A stretch of DNA of 44,692 nt from CAYWOS01 sp964459985 (GCA_964459985.1 CAYWOS010000014.1:1-44692); one strand, 5' to 3'. Counted from the first letter of the stretch, positions 14,627-22,759 are shown. Notes: a model not told the origin generated them from the sequence alone. Numbers and translations: made by a program.

Positions 14627-14817
14627 GTGTTGGTTACACCTCCAAATGATTGTCTCGGGAACGGCCGCGAACGCGCGTATAGCCCGCAGCGTAGATTTTG
14701 CGGGCCAATGCCTCGGCGCGACCGGGACGCGGCGGTTGACCGCCGCTGTATAGGAAGACGCGCGTGGTCCCCCGGGAAAACCCGGAGGCAGCCGCCCACG
14801 CCGCCGACCTGACGGAT
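14627..14817 (-). promoter_or_regulatory. Structured leader before rpsM
   Basis: This 191-base gap between rpmJ and rpsM has three clear hairpins in minus-strand order: CCGGG-TTTT-CCCGG, then GCGGCGGT-CA-ACCGCCGC (perfect 8-bp stem), then GCCCGCA-N10-TGCGGGC. None is followed by a T-tract. There is no small gene with a ribosome site. In E. coli S4 represses the alpha operon at a leader just before rpsM, so a similar control is possible, though I see no match to that pseudoknot. Confidence 0.55.
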
Positions 14818-14931
14818 TCAGCCCTGGCGCTGCTTATGGCGCGGGTTTTCGCAAATAACCATCACGCGCCCCTTGCGCTTGATGATCTTGCATTTTTCGC
14901 AGATGGTCTTGACGGACGGACGAACTTTCAT
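14818..14931 (-). CDS. rpmJ: 50S ribosomal protein L36 (zinc type)
   Basis: This 37-residue protein is MKVRPSVKTICEKCKIIKRK followed by a short tail with CENPRHKQRQG. The CEKC and C...H residues form the zinc site of the C+ form. AGGAGG lies 7 bases before the ATG. Longer in-frame starts run into infA and were not used. Confidence 0.97.
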   Translation of the reverse strand: MKVRPSVKTICEKCKIIKRKGRVMVICENPRHKQRQG

Positions 14932-14956
14932 GTCGGTTTCCTCCTCGTAGTGGGAA

Positions 14957-15178
14957 TCAGTTCTTGCTGCGCCACGTAATGCGGCCGCGTGTGAGATCAT
15001 AGGGGGAGAGCTCAATGGTGACCTTATCGCCCGGATAAATGCGGATGAAATTCATGCGCATTTTCCCCGAGATATGCGCCATAATGCGGTGGCCGTTGGG
15101 CAATTCCACCTGAAACATGGCGTTGGGCAAGGCTTCGATGACTTTGCCCTCCATTTCGATGACATCATCCTTGGACAA
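14957..15178 (-). CDS. infA: Translation initiation factor IF-1
   Basis: This 73-residue OB-fold protein (KDDVIEMEGKVIEALPNAMF, ISGKMRMNFIRIYPGDKVTI, RGRITWRSKN) binds the A site of the small subunit during initiation. The start codon is TTG at 15178, with GGAGGGG 8 bases upstream inside the 3' end of the KOW gene. A rare start codon for a factor made at high level is notable. Confidence 0.97.
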   Translation of the reverse strand: MSKDDVIEMEGKVIEALPNAMFQVELPNGHRIMAHISGKMRMNFIRIYPGDKVTIELSPYDLTRGRITWRSKN

Positions 15179-15183
15179 TCGGT

Positions 15184-15495
15184 TTACCCCTCCCCGTTTT
15201 GTTCCGGCGCGCGGCCGGCGGTCTGATTATTGTCCCGATACGGCTTGAGCGCCTTGCGGATATCGGCGTCCTTGAGACGCTTTTGTCCGCAGAGATCGAT
15301 CAGCCCGGGCAGCTCGACAGGCAAAGCGGTGAGATGCCTGCGGCGTTTTTTCTTCGGACGGTCGAGCTTTCGCGTGTCGCCGTCGGCGATCATAACAAAA
15401 TCGGCGTCCAACGATAATAATACCACAAACACCCTGCCTTTGTCACGCCCTTTTTTCGAAAAAACGACGCTTCCGGGCAAAATTTCCGGCTTCAT
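15184..15495 (-). CDS. KOW-domain RNA-binding protein (L14e/L27e-like)
   Basis: The product has 103 residues. Residues 5-55 form a KOW-type SH3-like fold (LPGSVVFSKKGRDKGRVFVV, DGDTRKLDRPKKKRRRHLTA), resembling the archaeal/eukaryotic L14e and L27e group. The C-terminal half is polar. The ATG overlaps the map stop by 4 bases (ATGA). A protein of this kind between map and infA is, to my memory, common in Clostridia. It probably binds RNA or the ribosome, but its role has not been settled. Confidence 0.82.
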   Translation of the reverse strand: MKPEILPGSVVFSKKGRDKGRVFVVLLSLDADFVMIADGDTRKLDRPKKKRRRHLTALPVELPGLIDLCGQKRLKDADIRKALKPYRDNNQTAGRAPEQNGEG

Positions 15496-16271
15496 CCTTG
15501 CTTTTCACCCCATTGAGCGCCCGGGAGCGTGAGAATCTCGGGCAAACCCTTCTCGTTGACGGCGATGGTGTGCTCGTAATGCGAGCAGGGCGAGTGATCG
15601 TTGGTCACCATCGTCCAGCCGTCGGCGAGCTGATGCACCTGATAGCGCCCCAGCGCAATCATCGGTTCGATGGCAAGCGTCATGCCGGGACGAAGCCGGA
15701 CGCCGTGCCCGGGCTCGCCGTAGTTGGGCACGCTGGGGTCCTCGTGCATTTTCCGCCCGATGCCGTGCCCCGTCAGGTCGCGGATCACGCCGTAGCCGTG
15801 CTTTTCGGCGTGCGCCTGAACGGCGTGGCCGATATCGCCCAGATGGTTGCCGTTGATCGCGGCGCGCGCGCCCAGCCAGAAGCATTCCTCGGTGACGGCG
15901 ACGAGCTTCGCCTTGTCCTCGCCGATGTCGCCCACCGGCACGGTCAGCGCGCTGTCCGCCTGCCAGCCGTCCAGGATCAGCCCGCAGTCAATGGAGAGAA
16001 TGCTGCCCTCCGCGAGCGTCACGGCGTCCGAGGGGATGCCGTGCACCACTTCGTCGTCAATCGAGGCGCAGACCGAGCCGGGATAGCCGCAGTAGTTGAG
16101 GAAGGAAGGGATCGCGCCGTGCTTCCTGATCATTTCGTGCGCGTAGGCGTCGATCGCCTTGGTGGTTTCCCCTGCCCTGACCGCCTCGCGGAGACGACAG
16201 AGCACGTCGTAAAGCAGATGCCCGGCGCTGCGCATTTTGGCGATCTGGTCGGGCGTTTTGAGCGTAATCAT
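15492..16271 (-). CDS. map: Methionine aminopeptidase, type I
   Basis: The enzyme (259 residues) removes the N-terminal Met from new proteins. The metal ligands are visible in order: Asp in SIDCGLILDGWQADSALT, Asp further in that motif, His in LTGHGIGRKMHEDPSVPNYG, Glu in AIEPM, and Glu near the end in SHYEHTIAV. The substrate-binding His in FLNYCGYPGSVCASIDDEVV-HG is present. The start overlaps the adk stop by 4 bases, so adk, map and the KOW gene form a chain of ATGA overlaps. Confidence 0.97.
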   Translation of the reverse strand: MITLKTPDQIAKMRSAGHLLYDVLCRLREAVRAGETTKAIDAYAHEMIRKHGAIPSFLNYCGYPGSVCASIDDEVVHGIPSDAVTLAEGSILSIDCGLILDGWQADSALTVPVGDIGEDKAKLVAVTEECFWLGARAAINGNHLGDIGHAVQAHAEKHGYGVIRDLTGHGIGRKMHEDPSVPNYGEPGHGVRLRPGMTLAIEPMIALGRYQVHQLADGWTMVTNDHSPCSHYEHTIAVNEKGLPEILTLPGAQWGEKQG

Positions 16272-16891
16272 GCGGTTTCGATCGCCTCGCGGATGCGCAG
16301 GTAGTTTTCCTCGAGCGTCCCGACGCAGTGCACCGTTCTCACGAGGCCCTTTTTCTCGTAATACTCGATGAGCGGCGCCGTCTGCGCTTTGTAGACGTTC
16401 AGGCGGTTCTGCACCGTCTCGGCGGAATCGTCCCTGCGCTGGACGAGCGTTTCGTCGCAGACCGGGCATTTGTCGCCCTTGACGAGCGTGACATGGAACG
16501 TGCCCGAGCATTTGGGGCACACGCGGCGTCCCGACAGGCGCTCGATAATCACCTCGTCGGACAGCGCGAGATTGATCACTTTGTCAATCCTGGCGAACGC
16601 CGCCAGCGCTTCCGCCTGCGGGATGGTGCGCGGGAAGCCGTCCAGAATGTATCCGTTCTGGCAGTCCTTTTCGGCGAGGCGCTCGCGCACGATGGCGATG
16701 ACCACGTCGTCGGGGACCAGTTCGCCCGCGTCAATGTAGCGCTTGGCGTCCAGCCCGGTCGGCGTGCCTTCCTTCATGGCGCGGCGAAGGATATCGCCGG
16801 TCGAGATCTGCGGCATGCCGGTGTCCTGCATGATTTTCTGCGCGTGCGTGCCCTTGCCCACGCCCGGAGGGCCGAGGAAAATGATGTTCAT
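16268..16891 (-). CDS. adk: Adenylate kinase (zinc LID form)
   Basis: The enzyme (207 residues) interconverts AMP + ATP and 2 ADP. It has the P-loop FLGPPGVGKGTHAQKI, the AMP site ISTGDILRRAMKEGTPTG, and DGFPRTIPQAEAL. The LID domain carries CPKC ... CPVC, the zinc-binding form usual in Gram-positive bacteria. ATG 16891 follows AAAGGAG; longer frames extend into the secY-adk hairpin. Confidence 0.98.
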   Translation of the reverse strand: MNIIFLGPPGVGKGTHAQKIMQDTGMPQISTGDILRRAMKEGTPTGLDAKRYIDAGELVPDDVVIAIVRERLAEKDCQNGYILDGFPRTIPQAEALAAFARIDKVINLALSDEVIIERLSGRRVCPKCSGTFHVTLVKGDKCPVCDETLVQRRDDSAETVQNRLNVYKAQTAPLIEYYEKKGLVRTVHCVGTLEENYLRIREAIETA

Positions 16892-17014
16892 GGCGATGAT
16901 CTCCTTTAGGAAGTGCGGTGAAGCGGCGATGCGTCCGTATGACGCAGGTTTTCCCACGGGGCTGAAAACCCCGTGGGAAAACCTGATATCCTACGCGATA
17001 CGGGCGGGCATTCC
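16892..17014 (-). other. secY-adk gap with a perfect 17-bp stem
   Basis: This 123-base gap contains the perfect inverted repeat 16945-16961 / 16969-16985 with a 7-base loop. On the minus strand the stem is not followed by a T-tract, so it is not a standard terminator. A small 5-bp hairpin lies next to it at 16930-16944. Possible roles are partial attenuation or an RNA processing site that separates secY from adk-map levels. Confidence 0.8.
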
Positions 17015-18280
17015 TTATAAGAAGCCCTTGTAGTTGCGCATCACCATCTGCGACTCGACCTGCCGCGTCGTTTCGAGAGCGACGCTGACGGCGATCAGGA
17101 TAGACGAGGCGCCGAAGGGGATCTGCACGCTGCGCCATACGGTGAGCGCCGAGGGGATGGTCGCCAGAATGGCGAGGAAAATCGCGGCGAAGAGCACCAG
17201 ACGGTTGGACGTGCGGGAGAGGAACTCCACCGTTTTGCTGCCCGAGCGGATGCCCGGGATGTGGCCGCCCTGCTGCTGGATGTTCTTGGCGATATCCTGC
17301 GGGTTGAAGGTGATGGAAGTGTAGAAATAGCTGAAGGCGATGATGAGCAGCGCGCATGCCAGCATGTACCACGGGGAATACTGGTTCATGTAGGTGCTCC
17401 ACCAGACGTACGCGGGCGAAGACTGACCGAACATGGCAAAGATGGTGCCCGGGAACGCCATGAAGGAATAGGCGAAGATGAGCGGCAGCACGCCGACGGA
17501 GAGAATCTTCATCGGGATGTGCGTGCTCTGGCCGCCGTACATCTTGCGGCCCACGACGCGCTTGGCGTACTGCACCGGCACGCGGCGCTCGCCCAGATCG
17601 ACGTAGGTGACGACGGCGACGATGGCCAGCGTGGTGACGATGATGATGAGCAGGTTCGGGATGGCGTTCGCGCCGCCCGTGAACACGTTGCTCACCGCCG
17701 TCAGGATGCCGGTGAACAGGTTCGAGATGATGCCGGCAAAGATCAGCAGCGATACGCCGTTGCCCACGCCGTTCTTGGTGATGCGCTCGCCGATCCACAT
17801 GGCCAGCGCCGTGCCGCCCGCCATGATGATGCCGATGGTGGCGTAGCCGAACACGTTCTTATAGGAGCTCGAAACGCCGTTCAGGCCGACGATGATGCCG
17901 ATCGCCTGAATCGCGGCCAGCGCGACGGTGACATAGCGGGTGATCTTGTTGATCTTCTGCTTGCCTTCCTCGCCGCCCTCTTTCTGCAGCCGCTCGAGCG
18001 CCGGGATGGCGATGGTGAGCAGCTGCATGATGATGCTGGCGTTGATGTAGGGCGAGATGCCCATCGCCATGATCGTCATGTTGGCGAAGGAGGAACCGGT
18101 CATCATGTTGATGAGCCCGAGCATGTCGTAGCTCGACATGGCGCTCTGGATGGTGGCGCGGTCAATGCCGGGAACGGGGATAACGCCGACCAGACGGAAC
18201 AAAAGCAGCATGAAGAAGGTGTAAAGGAGCTTTTTTTTCAGCTCCGGGACGCGCCATGCATTACGAAGCGTTTCCCACAT
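17015..18280 (-). CDS. secY: Protein translocase subunit SecY
   Basis: SecY (421 residues) is the channel of the Sec translocon. It begins LRNAWRVPELKKKLLYTFFM and has the ten expected membrane helices. Other marks are VIPVPGIDRATIQ, the plug and TM2 region MMTGSSFANMTIMAMGISPY, and the SecA/ribosome-binding loops with GERRVPVQYAKRVVGRKMYG. It starts two bases after the rplO stop, as is usual in the spc operon. Confidence 0.98.
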   Translation of the reverse strand: MWETLRNAWRVPELKKKLLYTFFMLLLFRLVGVIPVPGIDRATIQSAMSSYDMLGLINMMTGSSFANMTIMAMGISPYINASIIMQLLTIAIPALERLQKEGGEEGKQKINKITRYVTVALAAIQAIGIIVGLNGVSSSYKNVFGYATIGIIMAGGTALAMWIGERITKNGVGNGVSLLIFAGIISNLFTGILTAVSNVFTGGANAIPNLLIIIVTTLAIVAVVTYVDLGERRVPVQYAKRVVGRKMYGGQSTHIPMKILSVGVLPLIFAYSFMAFPGTIFAMFGQSSPAYVWWSTYMNQYSPWYMLACALLIIAFSYFYTSITFNPQDIAKNIQQQGGHIPGIRSGSKTVEFLSRTSNRLVLFAAIFLAILATIPSALTVWRSVQIPFGASSILIAVSVALETTRQVESQMVMRNYKGFL

Positions 18281-18282
18281 CC

Positions 18283-18723
18283 TTACTTCACCTCGACTTT
18301 CCCGCCGATCGCCTCGATCTTCTCTTTGGCGGACGCGGTGACCTTATCGACGGAGACGGTCAGTTTCTTTTCCAGCTCGCCGCCGCCGAGGATTTTTACG
18401 CCGTCAAGCTCTTTCTTGATGAGACCGTTGGCCTTGAGCGCCGCCGCGTCGACCACGGCGCCGTCCTCAAAGATATTCAGTCTCCCGACGTTCACCACGG
18501 CGTATTCCGTGGCGAAGTTATTGGTAAAGCCGTGCTTAGGCAGACGGCGGGTCAAAGGGATCTGGCCGCCTTCAAAGCCGGGGCGCTTGCCGCCGCCCGA
18601 GCGCGCCTTGGCGCCCTTGTGGCCCTTGCCGGAGGTTTTGCCCAATTGCGATCCTACGCCTCTGCCGAGGCGCTTCGGGGCAGTCGTCGAACCGATGGCC
18701 GGTTGCAACTCGTGCAGTTTCAT
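18283..18723 (-). CDS. rplO: 50S ribosomal protein L15
   Basis: The product has 146 residues. It shows the Gly/Lys-rich L15 N-terminus (RLGRGVGSQLGKTSGKGHKG, RSGGGKRPGFEGGQIPLTRR) that threads into 23S rRNA, and a globular C-terminus. AGGAGG precedes the ATG. Confidence 0.98.
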   Translation of the reverse strand: MKLHELQPAIGSTTAPKRLGRGVGSQLGKTSGKGHKGAKARSGGGKRPGFEGGQIPLTRRLPKHGFTNNFATEYAVVNVGRLNIFEDGAVVDAAALKANGLIKKELDGVKILGGGELEKKLTVSVDKVTASAKEKIEAIGGKVEVK

Positions 18724-18738
18724 GAGGCCGTCCTCCTA

Positions 18739-18921
18739 TCAATCGTTGATTTCCTCGACCTTGAGCATGTGCTTGACACGGAAGATCTGCCCGCGAACGC
18801 AGGGATTGTCTTCCTTCACGACCGTCTGGCCGGGCTTGCGCAGCCCCAGCGCCGCGACGGTGTCGATGTGCTTTTGCAGGCTGGAGATGGGGGATTTGAT
18901 GAGCGTGATCTTTAATTTCAT
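18739..18921 (-). CDS. rpmD: 50S ribosomal protein L30
   Basis: This 60-residue protein (KLKITLIKSPISSLQKHIDT, AALGLRKPGQTVVKEDNPCV) is standard L30. ATG 18921 is chosen because GGGAGG lies 7 bases upstream; a longer frame would place that site inside the gene. Confidence 0.97.
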   Translation of the reverse strand: MKLKITLIKSPISSLQKHIDTVAALGLRKPGQTVVKEDNPCVRGQIFRVKHMLKVEEIND

Positions 18922-18935
18922 CTTTTTATCCTCCC

Positions 18936-19436
18936 TCAACCCATGATCTCTTCGACCGCTTTGCCGCGCATTTTCGCCACGGTCTCGGCGTTGCGGAGCG
19001 ACTTGAGGCCCTCGATGGTCGCCTTGACGGTGTTGATGCGGTTGCTGGAGCCGAAGGTCTTGGTGCGGATATCCTTGATACCGGCGAGCTCGAGCACGGC
19101 GCGCGCGCCGCCGCCCGCGATAACGCCCGCGCCTTCCTCGGCGGGCAGCAGCACGACCTTGGCCGTGCCGTAGTAGCCGTCGATGGCGTGGGGAATGGTG
19201 GTGCCTACGATGGGCACGTTGACCAAATGCTTTTTGGCGGCCTCGGTCGCCTTGCGGATCGCCTCGGGCACTTCCTTGGCTTTGCCGATGGCGGTGCCGA
19301 CGCGGCCGTTCTCGTCGCCGACGACGACGAGCGCGGCGAAACGGAAGTTTTTGCCGCCCTTGACGACCTTGGTGACGCGGTTGAGGGCGACCAGACGCTC
19401 TTTGAATTCGCTGGCGGGTTCTTCTCTGCGTAGCAT
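18936..19436 (-). CDS. rpsE: 30S ribosomal protein S5
   Basis: The product has 166 residues. It has the double-stranded RNA-binding start EFKERLVALNRVTKVVKGGK, then NFRFAALVVVGDENGRVGTA and GAGVIAGGGARAVLELAGIK. S5 helps set translation fidelity, together with S4. AAGGAGGG lies upstream. Confidence 0.98.
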   Translation of the reverse strand: MLRREEPASEFKERLVALNRVTKVVKGGKNFRFAALVVVGDENGRVGTAIGKAKEVPEAIRKATEAAKKHLVNVPIVGTTIPHAIDGYYGTAKVVLLPAEEGAGVIAGGGARAVLELAGIKDIRTKTFGSSNRINTVKATIEGLKSLRNAETVAKMRGKAVEEIMG

Positions 19437-19453
19437 GTCAGTTCTTTCCCTCC

Positions 19454-19822
19454 TTAGAAGTTGAGGCCGGCCTCGCGGGCGGCGGCTGCGAGCGCGGCGA
19501 CGCGCCCGGTGTACAGGTATCCGCCGCGGTCGAAGACCACGTCCTTGATACCGGCGGCGATGGCGCGCTCGGCGACCAGTTTGCCGACCAGCGTCGACTC
19601 GCCGGACTTATTCACGCCGTCAAGCTGACCCTTGAGGGACGGATCGAGCGTGGAGGCGGACACGAGGGTGACGCCCTTCACGTCGTCAATGACCTGCGCA
19701 TAAATGCCTTTGTTGCTGCGATAGACGCACAGGCGCGGCATGTCGGGGGTGCCGCTGATCTTTTTGCGGACGCGGGCGTGACGGATCACGCGCACTTCGT
19801 TACGGTCGCGCTTTTTGAACAT
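19454..19822 (-). CDS. rplR: 50S ribosomal protein L18
   Basis: The product has 122 residues. It has the basic N-terminus and the 5S rRNA-binding body (RLCVYRSNKGIYAQVIDDVK, AERAIAAGIKDVVFDRGGYL, YTGRVAALAAAAREAGLNF). The gene lies 17 bases before rpsE. Confidence 0.98.
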   Translation of the reverse strand: MFKKRDRNEVRVIRHARVRKKISGTPDMPRLCVYRSNKGIYAQVIDDVKGVTLVSASTLDPSLKGQLDGVNKSGESTLVGKLVAERAIAAGIKDVVFDRGGYLYTGRVAALAAAAREAGLNF

Positions 19823-19840
19823 TTGCGTTCACTCCCTTTC

Positions 19841-20389
19841 TTACTTCTTGCCGGCCTTGCCTTCCTTGCGGCGGATGACTTCGTTTTCGTACTTGATGCC
19901 TTTGCCGAGGTACGGCTCGGGCTTACGAATGGCGCGAATGTCGGCCGCAAGGTTGCCAACCTGCTGCTTGTTGATGCCCTTGACGACGATTTTCGTCTGC
20001 ACGGGCGTTTCAAAGGTGATGGTGTCGGGCGCGTCGAGGATGACGGGATGCGAGAAGCCGATGTTGATGGTCAGCTTTTTGCCGTTGTTCTCGGCGGCGG
20101 CGCGGTAGCCGGTGCCGACCATTTCAAGGGTCTTGGCGAAGCCGTCGGTGACGCCCACGACCATGTTGTGCACCAGCGCGCGGTAGAGGCCGTGCATGGC
20201 GCGGTGTTCCTTATCGTCGCTGGGACGGGTGAACTTGAGCTCGTTCCCCTCCTGCGCGATGGAAATATCGGGATTGACCTGCTGCGAGAGCGTGCCCTTG
20301 GGCCCCTTGACCACAACCATGTTGTGCTCGTCGACCGTAACCGTCACGCCCGCAGGAACGGGAATCGGAAGTCTTCCGATACGGGACAT
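19841..20389 (-). CDS. rplF: 50S ribosomal protein L6
   Basis: The product has 182 residues with two L6 repeats. Marks are SRIGRLPIPVPAGVTVTVDE, VVKGPKGTLSQ, RAMHGLYRALVHNMVVGVTD and the C-terminal RKPEPYLGKGIKYENEVIRR. L6 lies near the sarcin-ricin loop and helps bind elongation factors. Confidence 0.98.
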   Translation of the reverse strand: MSRIGRLPIPVPAGVTVTVDEHNMVVVKGPKGTLSQQVNPDISIAQEGNELKFTRPSDDKEHRAMHGLYRALVHNMVVGVTDGFAKTLEMVGTGYRAAAENNGKKLTINIGFSHPVILDAPDTITFETPVQTKIVVKGINKQQVGNLAADIRAIRKPEPYLGKGIKYENEVIRRKEGKAGKK

Positions 20390-20416
20390 AATTTCGCACC
20401 TCCAAAGACGTGATGA

Positions 20417-20815
20417 TTACCAGATGTAGCAGAGCACCTCGCCGCCGACGTTCTCCTCGCGGCACTTTTTGTCGGTCATCAGCCCGCGGCTGGTGGACAC
20501 GATGGCGATTCCCAGCCCGCCCAGCACCTTGGGCAGATCGTCGCACGTGGCGTACACGCGCAGACCGGGCTTGCTGATGCGCTTGAGCCCGACGATAACG
20601 GGCGATTTCTTGTCGATGTACTTCAGGGTGATTTTGATGTTGCCCTGAAGACCGTCGGCGATATGTTCGACCGATTTGACATACCCTTCGTCCAGCAGGA
20701 TCTTGGCGACCGCCTTTTTCATGTTGCTGGCGGGGATCGTCACGCTGTCATGCCTGGCGACCTGCGCGTTGCGGATGCGGGTGAGCATATCGGCAATGGG
20801 ATCATTCACAACCAT
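20417..20815 (-). CDS. rpsH: 30S ribosomal protein S8
   Basis: The product has 132 residues (NDPIADMLTRIRNAQVARHD, KIILLDEGYV-like KILLDEGYVKSVEH, STSRGLMTDKKCREENVGGE). S8 binds helix 21 of 16S rRNA and in E. coli represses the spc operon. The family end GEVLCYIW is intact. Confidence 0.98.
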   Translation of the reverse strand: MVVNDPIADMLTRIRNAQVARHDSVTIPASNMKKAVAKILLDEGYVKSVEHIADGLQGNIKITLKYIDKKSPVIVGLKRISKPGLRVYATCDDLPKVLGGLGIAIVSTSRGLMTDKKCREENVGGEVLCYIW

Positions 20816-20845
20816 GGTGGAACCTCCTTTACTGTGTTTGTCCCC

Positions 20846-21031
20846 TTACCAGCTCGCCTTGCGGACGCCGGGGATCTGGCCTTTGTAGGCCAATTCTCTG
20901 AAGCAGATGCGGCAGATGCCGTAGCGGCGAAGCACCGAGTGAGGGCGTCCGCACAGCTTGCAGCGCGTGTACGCGCGGGTGGAGAACTTCGCTTGTCTCG
21001 CCTGCCGGATCTTCATGCTTGTCTTTGCCAT
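20846..21031 (-). CDS. rpsN: 30S ribosomal protein S14, zinc type (type Z)
   Basis: This 61-residue protein is the short zinc form: RCKLCGRPHSVLRRYGICRI followed by CFREL gives two CxxC pairs. It is complete and ends GQIPGVRKASW, as usual. The zinc-free longer S14 form is not seen in the window. Confidence 0.98.
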   Translation of the reverse strand: MAKTSMKIRQARQAKFSTRAYTRCKLCGRPHSVLRRYGICRICFRELAYKGQIPGVRKASW

Positions 21032-21044
21032 GTCTTCTCCTCCC

Positions 21045-21587
21045 TCACTGCGCGAACGGCATGCCCAGCAGCCGCAATAGTTCTTTCGCTTCCTCGTCGG
21101 TCTTGGCGGTGGTGACGAAAATCATTTCCATGCCGCGAATCTTTTCGACCTTGTCGTACTCGATTTCGGGGAAGATAAGCTGTTCCTTGACGCCCAGCGC
21201 GTAGTTGCCGCGGCCGTCGAACGCCTTGGCGCTCACGCCGCGGAAGTCGCGGACGCGGGGCAGGGCGATGTTGACCAGTTTGTCGACGAACTCGTCCATG
21301 CGGCTGCCGCGCAGGGTAACCTTGGCGCCGACGTTCATGCCCTGACGGAGCTTGAAGTTGGCGACGGACTTTTTCGCTTTGGTGACGAGCGGCTTCTGAC
21401 CGGCGATCTGGGTGAGCTCGGCGACGGCGTTCTCGAGCGCCTTGGCGTTGTCCTTGCAGTCGCCCAGGCCCATGTTGATGATGACCTTCTCGAGCTTGGG
21501 GATCTCCATGACGTTCTTATAGCCGAACTTCTGCTGTAAGGCGGGTACAGCTTCGGTCAGGTATTTTTCCTTGAGTCGGGTAGCCAT
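21045..21587 (-). CDS. rplE: 50S ribosomal protein L5
   Basis: The product has 180 residues: LEKVIINMGLGDCKDNAKAL, KSVANFKLRQGMNVGAKVTL, RVRDFRGVSAKAFDGRGNYA and the tail LLRLLGMPFAQ. L5 binds 5S rRNA and contacts the P-site tRNA. Confidence 0.98.
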   Translation of the reverse strand: MATRLKEKYLTEAVPALQQKFGYKNVMEIPKLEKVIINMGLGDCKDNAKALENAVAELTQIAGQKPLVTKAKKSVANFKLRQGMNVGAKVTLRGSRMDEFVDKLVNIALPRVRDFRGVSAKAFDGRGNYALGVKEQLIFPEIEYDKVEKIRGMEMIFVTTAKTDEEAKELLRLLGMPFAQ

Positions 21588-21602
21588 GCTGTTTCCTCCT
21601 TA

Positions 21603-21944
21603 TCAGTCTAATTTTTCGCCGCAGTCCTTGTGGTGGCAGACGCGGATGCTCTTCTTGCTGACTTTGCCTTCCTTGTCGGTCACTTCGACGATCTTGTGGG
21701 CGACGCGGGTCGGCTTGCCGCACTTGGGGCAGATGATCATGACGTTGCTGGCGTCGATGAAGGCTTCCTTGTGGATGATGCCGCCGGGCTGACCCTGCTG
21801 GCGGGATTTCTGGTGCTTGGTGACCATCGCCACGCCTTCGACGGCGATCTTGCCGGTCTTGGGCTGCGCTGCCACGACCTTGCCCTTGGCGCCCTTGTCC
21901 TTGCCGGAGATGACGATGACCTGATCCTTGGATTTCACAAACAT
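21603..21944 (-). CDS. rplX: 50S ribosomal protein L24 with a zinc-ribbon tail
   Basis: The product has 113 residues. It begins with the KOW motif (DQVIVISGKDKGAKGKVVAA). The C-terminal half has CPKCGKPTRV at ~70 and CHHKDCGEKLD at the end, so four Cys are placed to bind zinc. L24 is an early assembly protein of the large subunit. Confidence 0.97.
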   Translation of the reverse strand: MFVKSKDQVIVISGKDKGAKGKVVAAQPKTGKIAVEGVAMVTKHQKSRQQGQPGGIIHKEAFIDASNVMIICPKCGKPTRVAHKIVEVTDKEGKVSKKSIRVCHHKDCGEKLD

Positions 21945-21960
21945 CTTATCATTGTCCTCC

Positions 21961-22329
21961 TTACAGCACTTCGGGAGCGAGCGAGACGATCTTCATGAAA
22001 TCCTTCTCGCGCAGCTCGCGGGCGACGGGTCCGAAGATACGGGTGCCGCGGGGCATCTTATCCGCGCCGATGATGACGGCGGCGTTGTCGTCAAAGCGGA
22101 TGTAGGTGCCGTCGGGGCGGCGCTGGGGCTGATGGACGCGGACGATCACGGCCTTGACGACCTCGCCCTTTTTGACCTGCCCGCCGGGGGTGGCCGTCTT
22201 GACGCTGGCGACGATGATGTCGCCGATCGAGCCGGTACGGCGGAAGGACCCACCCAGCACGCGGATGCACATGATTTCCTTGGCGCCGGAGTTGTCGGCA
22301 ACCTTGAGTCGCGTTTGCGGCTGAATCAT
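21961..22329 (-). CDS. rplN: 50S ribosomal protein L14
   Basis: The product has 122 residues (MIQPQTRLKVADNSGAKEIM, VLGGSFRRTGSIGDIIVASV, FGPVARELREKDFMKIVSLA). ATG 22329 follows AAAGGAGG. An in-frame extension of 23 codons upstream is open but does not resemble L14 and is not used. Confidence 0.98.
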   Translation of the reverse strand: MIQPQTRLKVADNSGAKEIMCIRVLGGSFRRTGSIGDIIVASVKTATPGGQVKKGEVVKAVIVRVHQPQRRPDGTYIRFDDNAAVIIGADKMPRGTRIFGPVARELREKDFMKIVSLAPEVL

Positions 22330-22470
22330 AGGGGTTTCCTCCTTTATAGGTTCCTCGTCATGGCGCTTCCCTGTTTGCCCATGAGAGGTCGGATACATGC
22401 GGATCGCCGATTGAATCGGCGGATTCCTCGATACGCGCTGAAAACGGCGGAGCCGCTCATGCGCCCGTCC
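22330..22470 (-). other. 141-base gap between rpsQ and rplN
   Basis: Most genes of this operon are 0-30 bases apart, but rpsQ and rplN are 141 bases apart. The gap holds the hairpin CGCCGAT-TCA-ATCGGCG (minus strand) without a T-tract. I see no strong internal promoter. In E. coli the spc operon begins at rplN, so this is the natural point for separate control. Confidence 0.5.
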
Positions 22471-22731
22471 TTACTTCGCTTTCTCCACGATGCGGACGAC
22501 GCGCCAGTGCTTATCCCTGGAAAGCGGACGGCACTCCATCATTTCAACGGTATCGCCGATGCCGCAGGCGTTCTCTTCGTCATGCGCCTTGATCTTGCTG
22601 GTGCGGGTGACGATTTTGCCGTACAACGGGTGACGAACGCGGGACGAAAGGGAAACGACGACCGTTTTGTCCATTTTGTCGCTGACGACCACGCCCACGC
22701 GGGTCTTGCGGATGCCTCTTGCTTCAGACAT
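22471..22731 (-). CDS. rpsQ: 30S ribosomal protein S17
   Basis: The product has 86 residues (RGIRKTRVGVVVSDKMDKTV, VTRTSKIKAHDEENACGIGD, ECRPLSRDKHWRVVRIVEKA), an OB-fold protein of 16S rRNA. ATG 22731 is chosen since AAAGGAG precedes it by 8 bases; a GTG six codons earlier would include that site. Confidence 0.98.
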   Translation of the reverse strand: MSEARGIRKTRVGVVVSDKMDKTVVVSLSSRVRHPLYGKIVTRTSKIKAHDEENACGIGDTVEMMECRPLSRDKHWRVVRIVEKAK

Positions 22732-22759
22732 TTTCTGTTCTCCTTTCACGGCGTATCGG

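Noticed and set aside
22330..22398. A 23-codon in-frame N-terminal extension of L14
   Set aside because: The extension is unlike L14 proteins, and the strong ribosome site lies just before ATG 22329.
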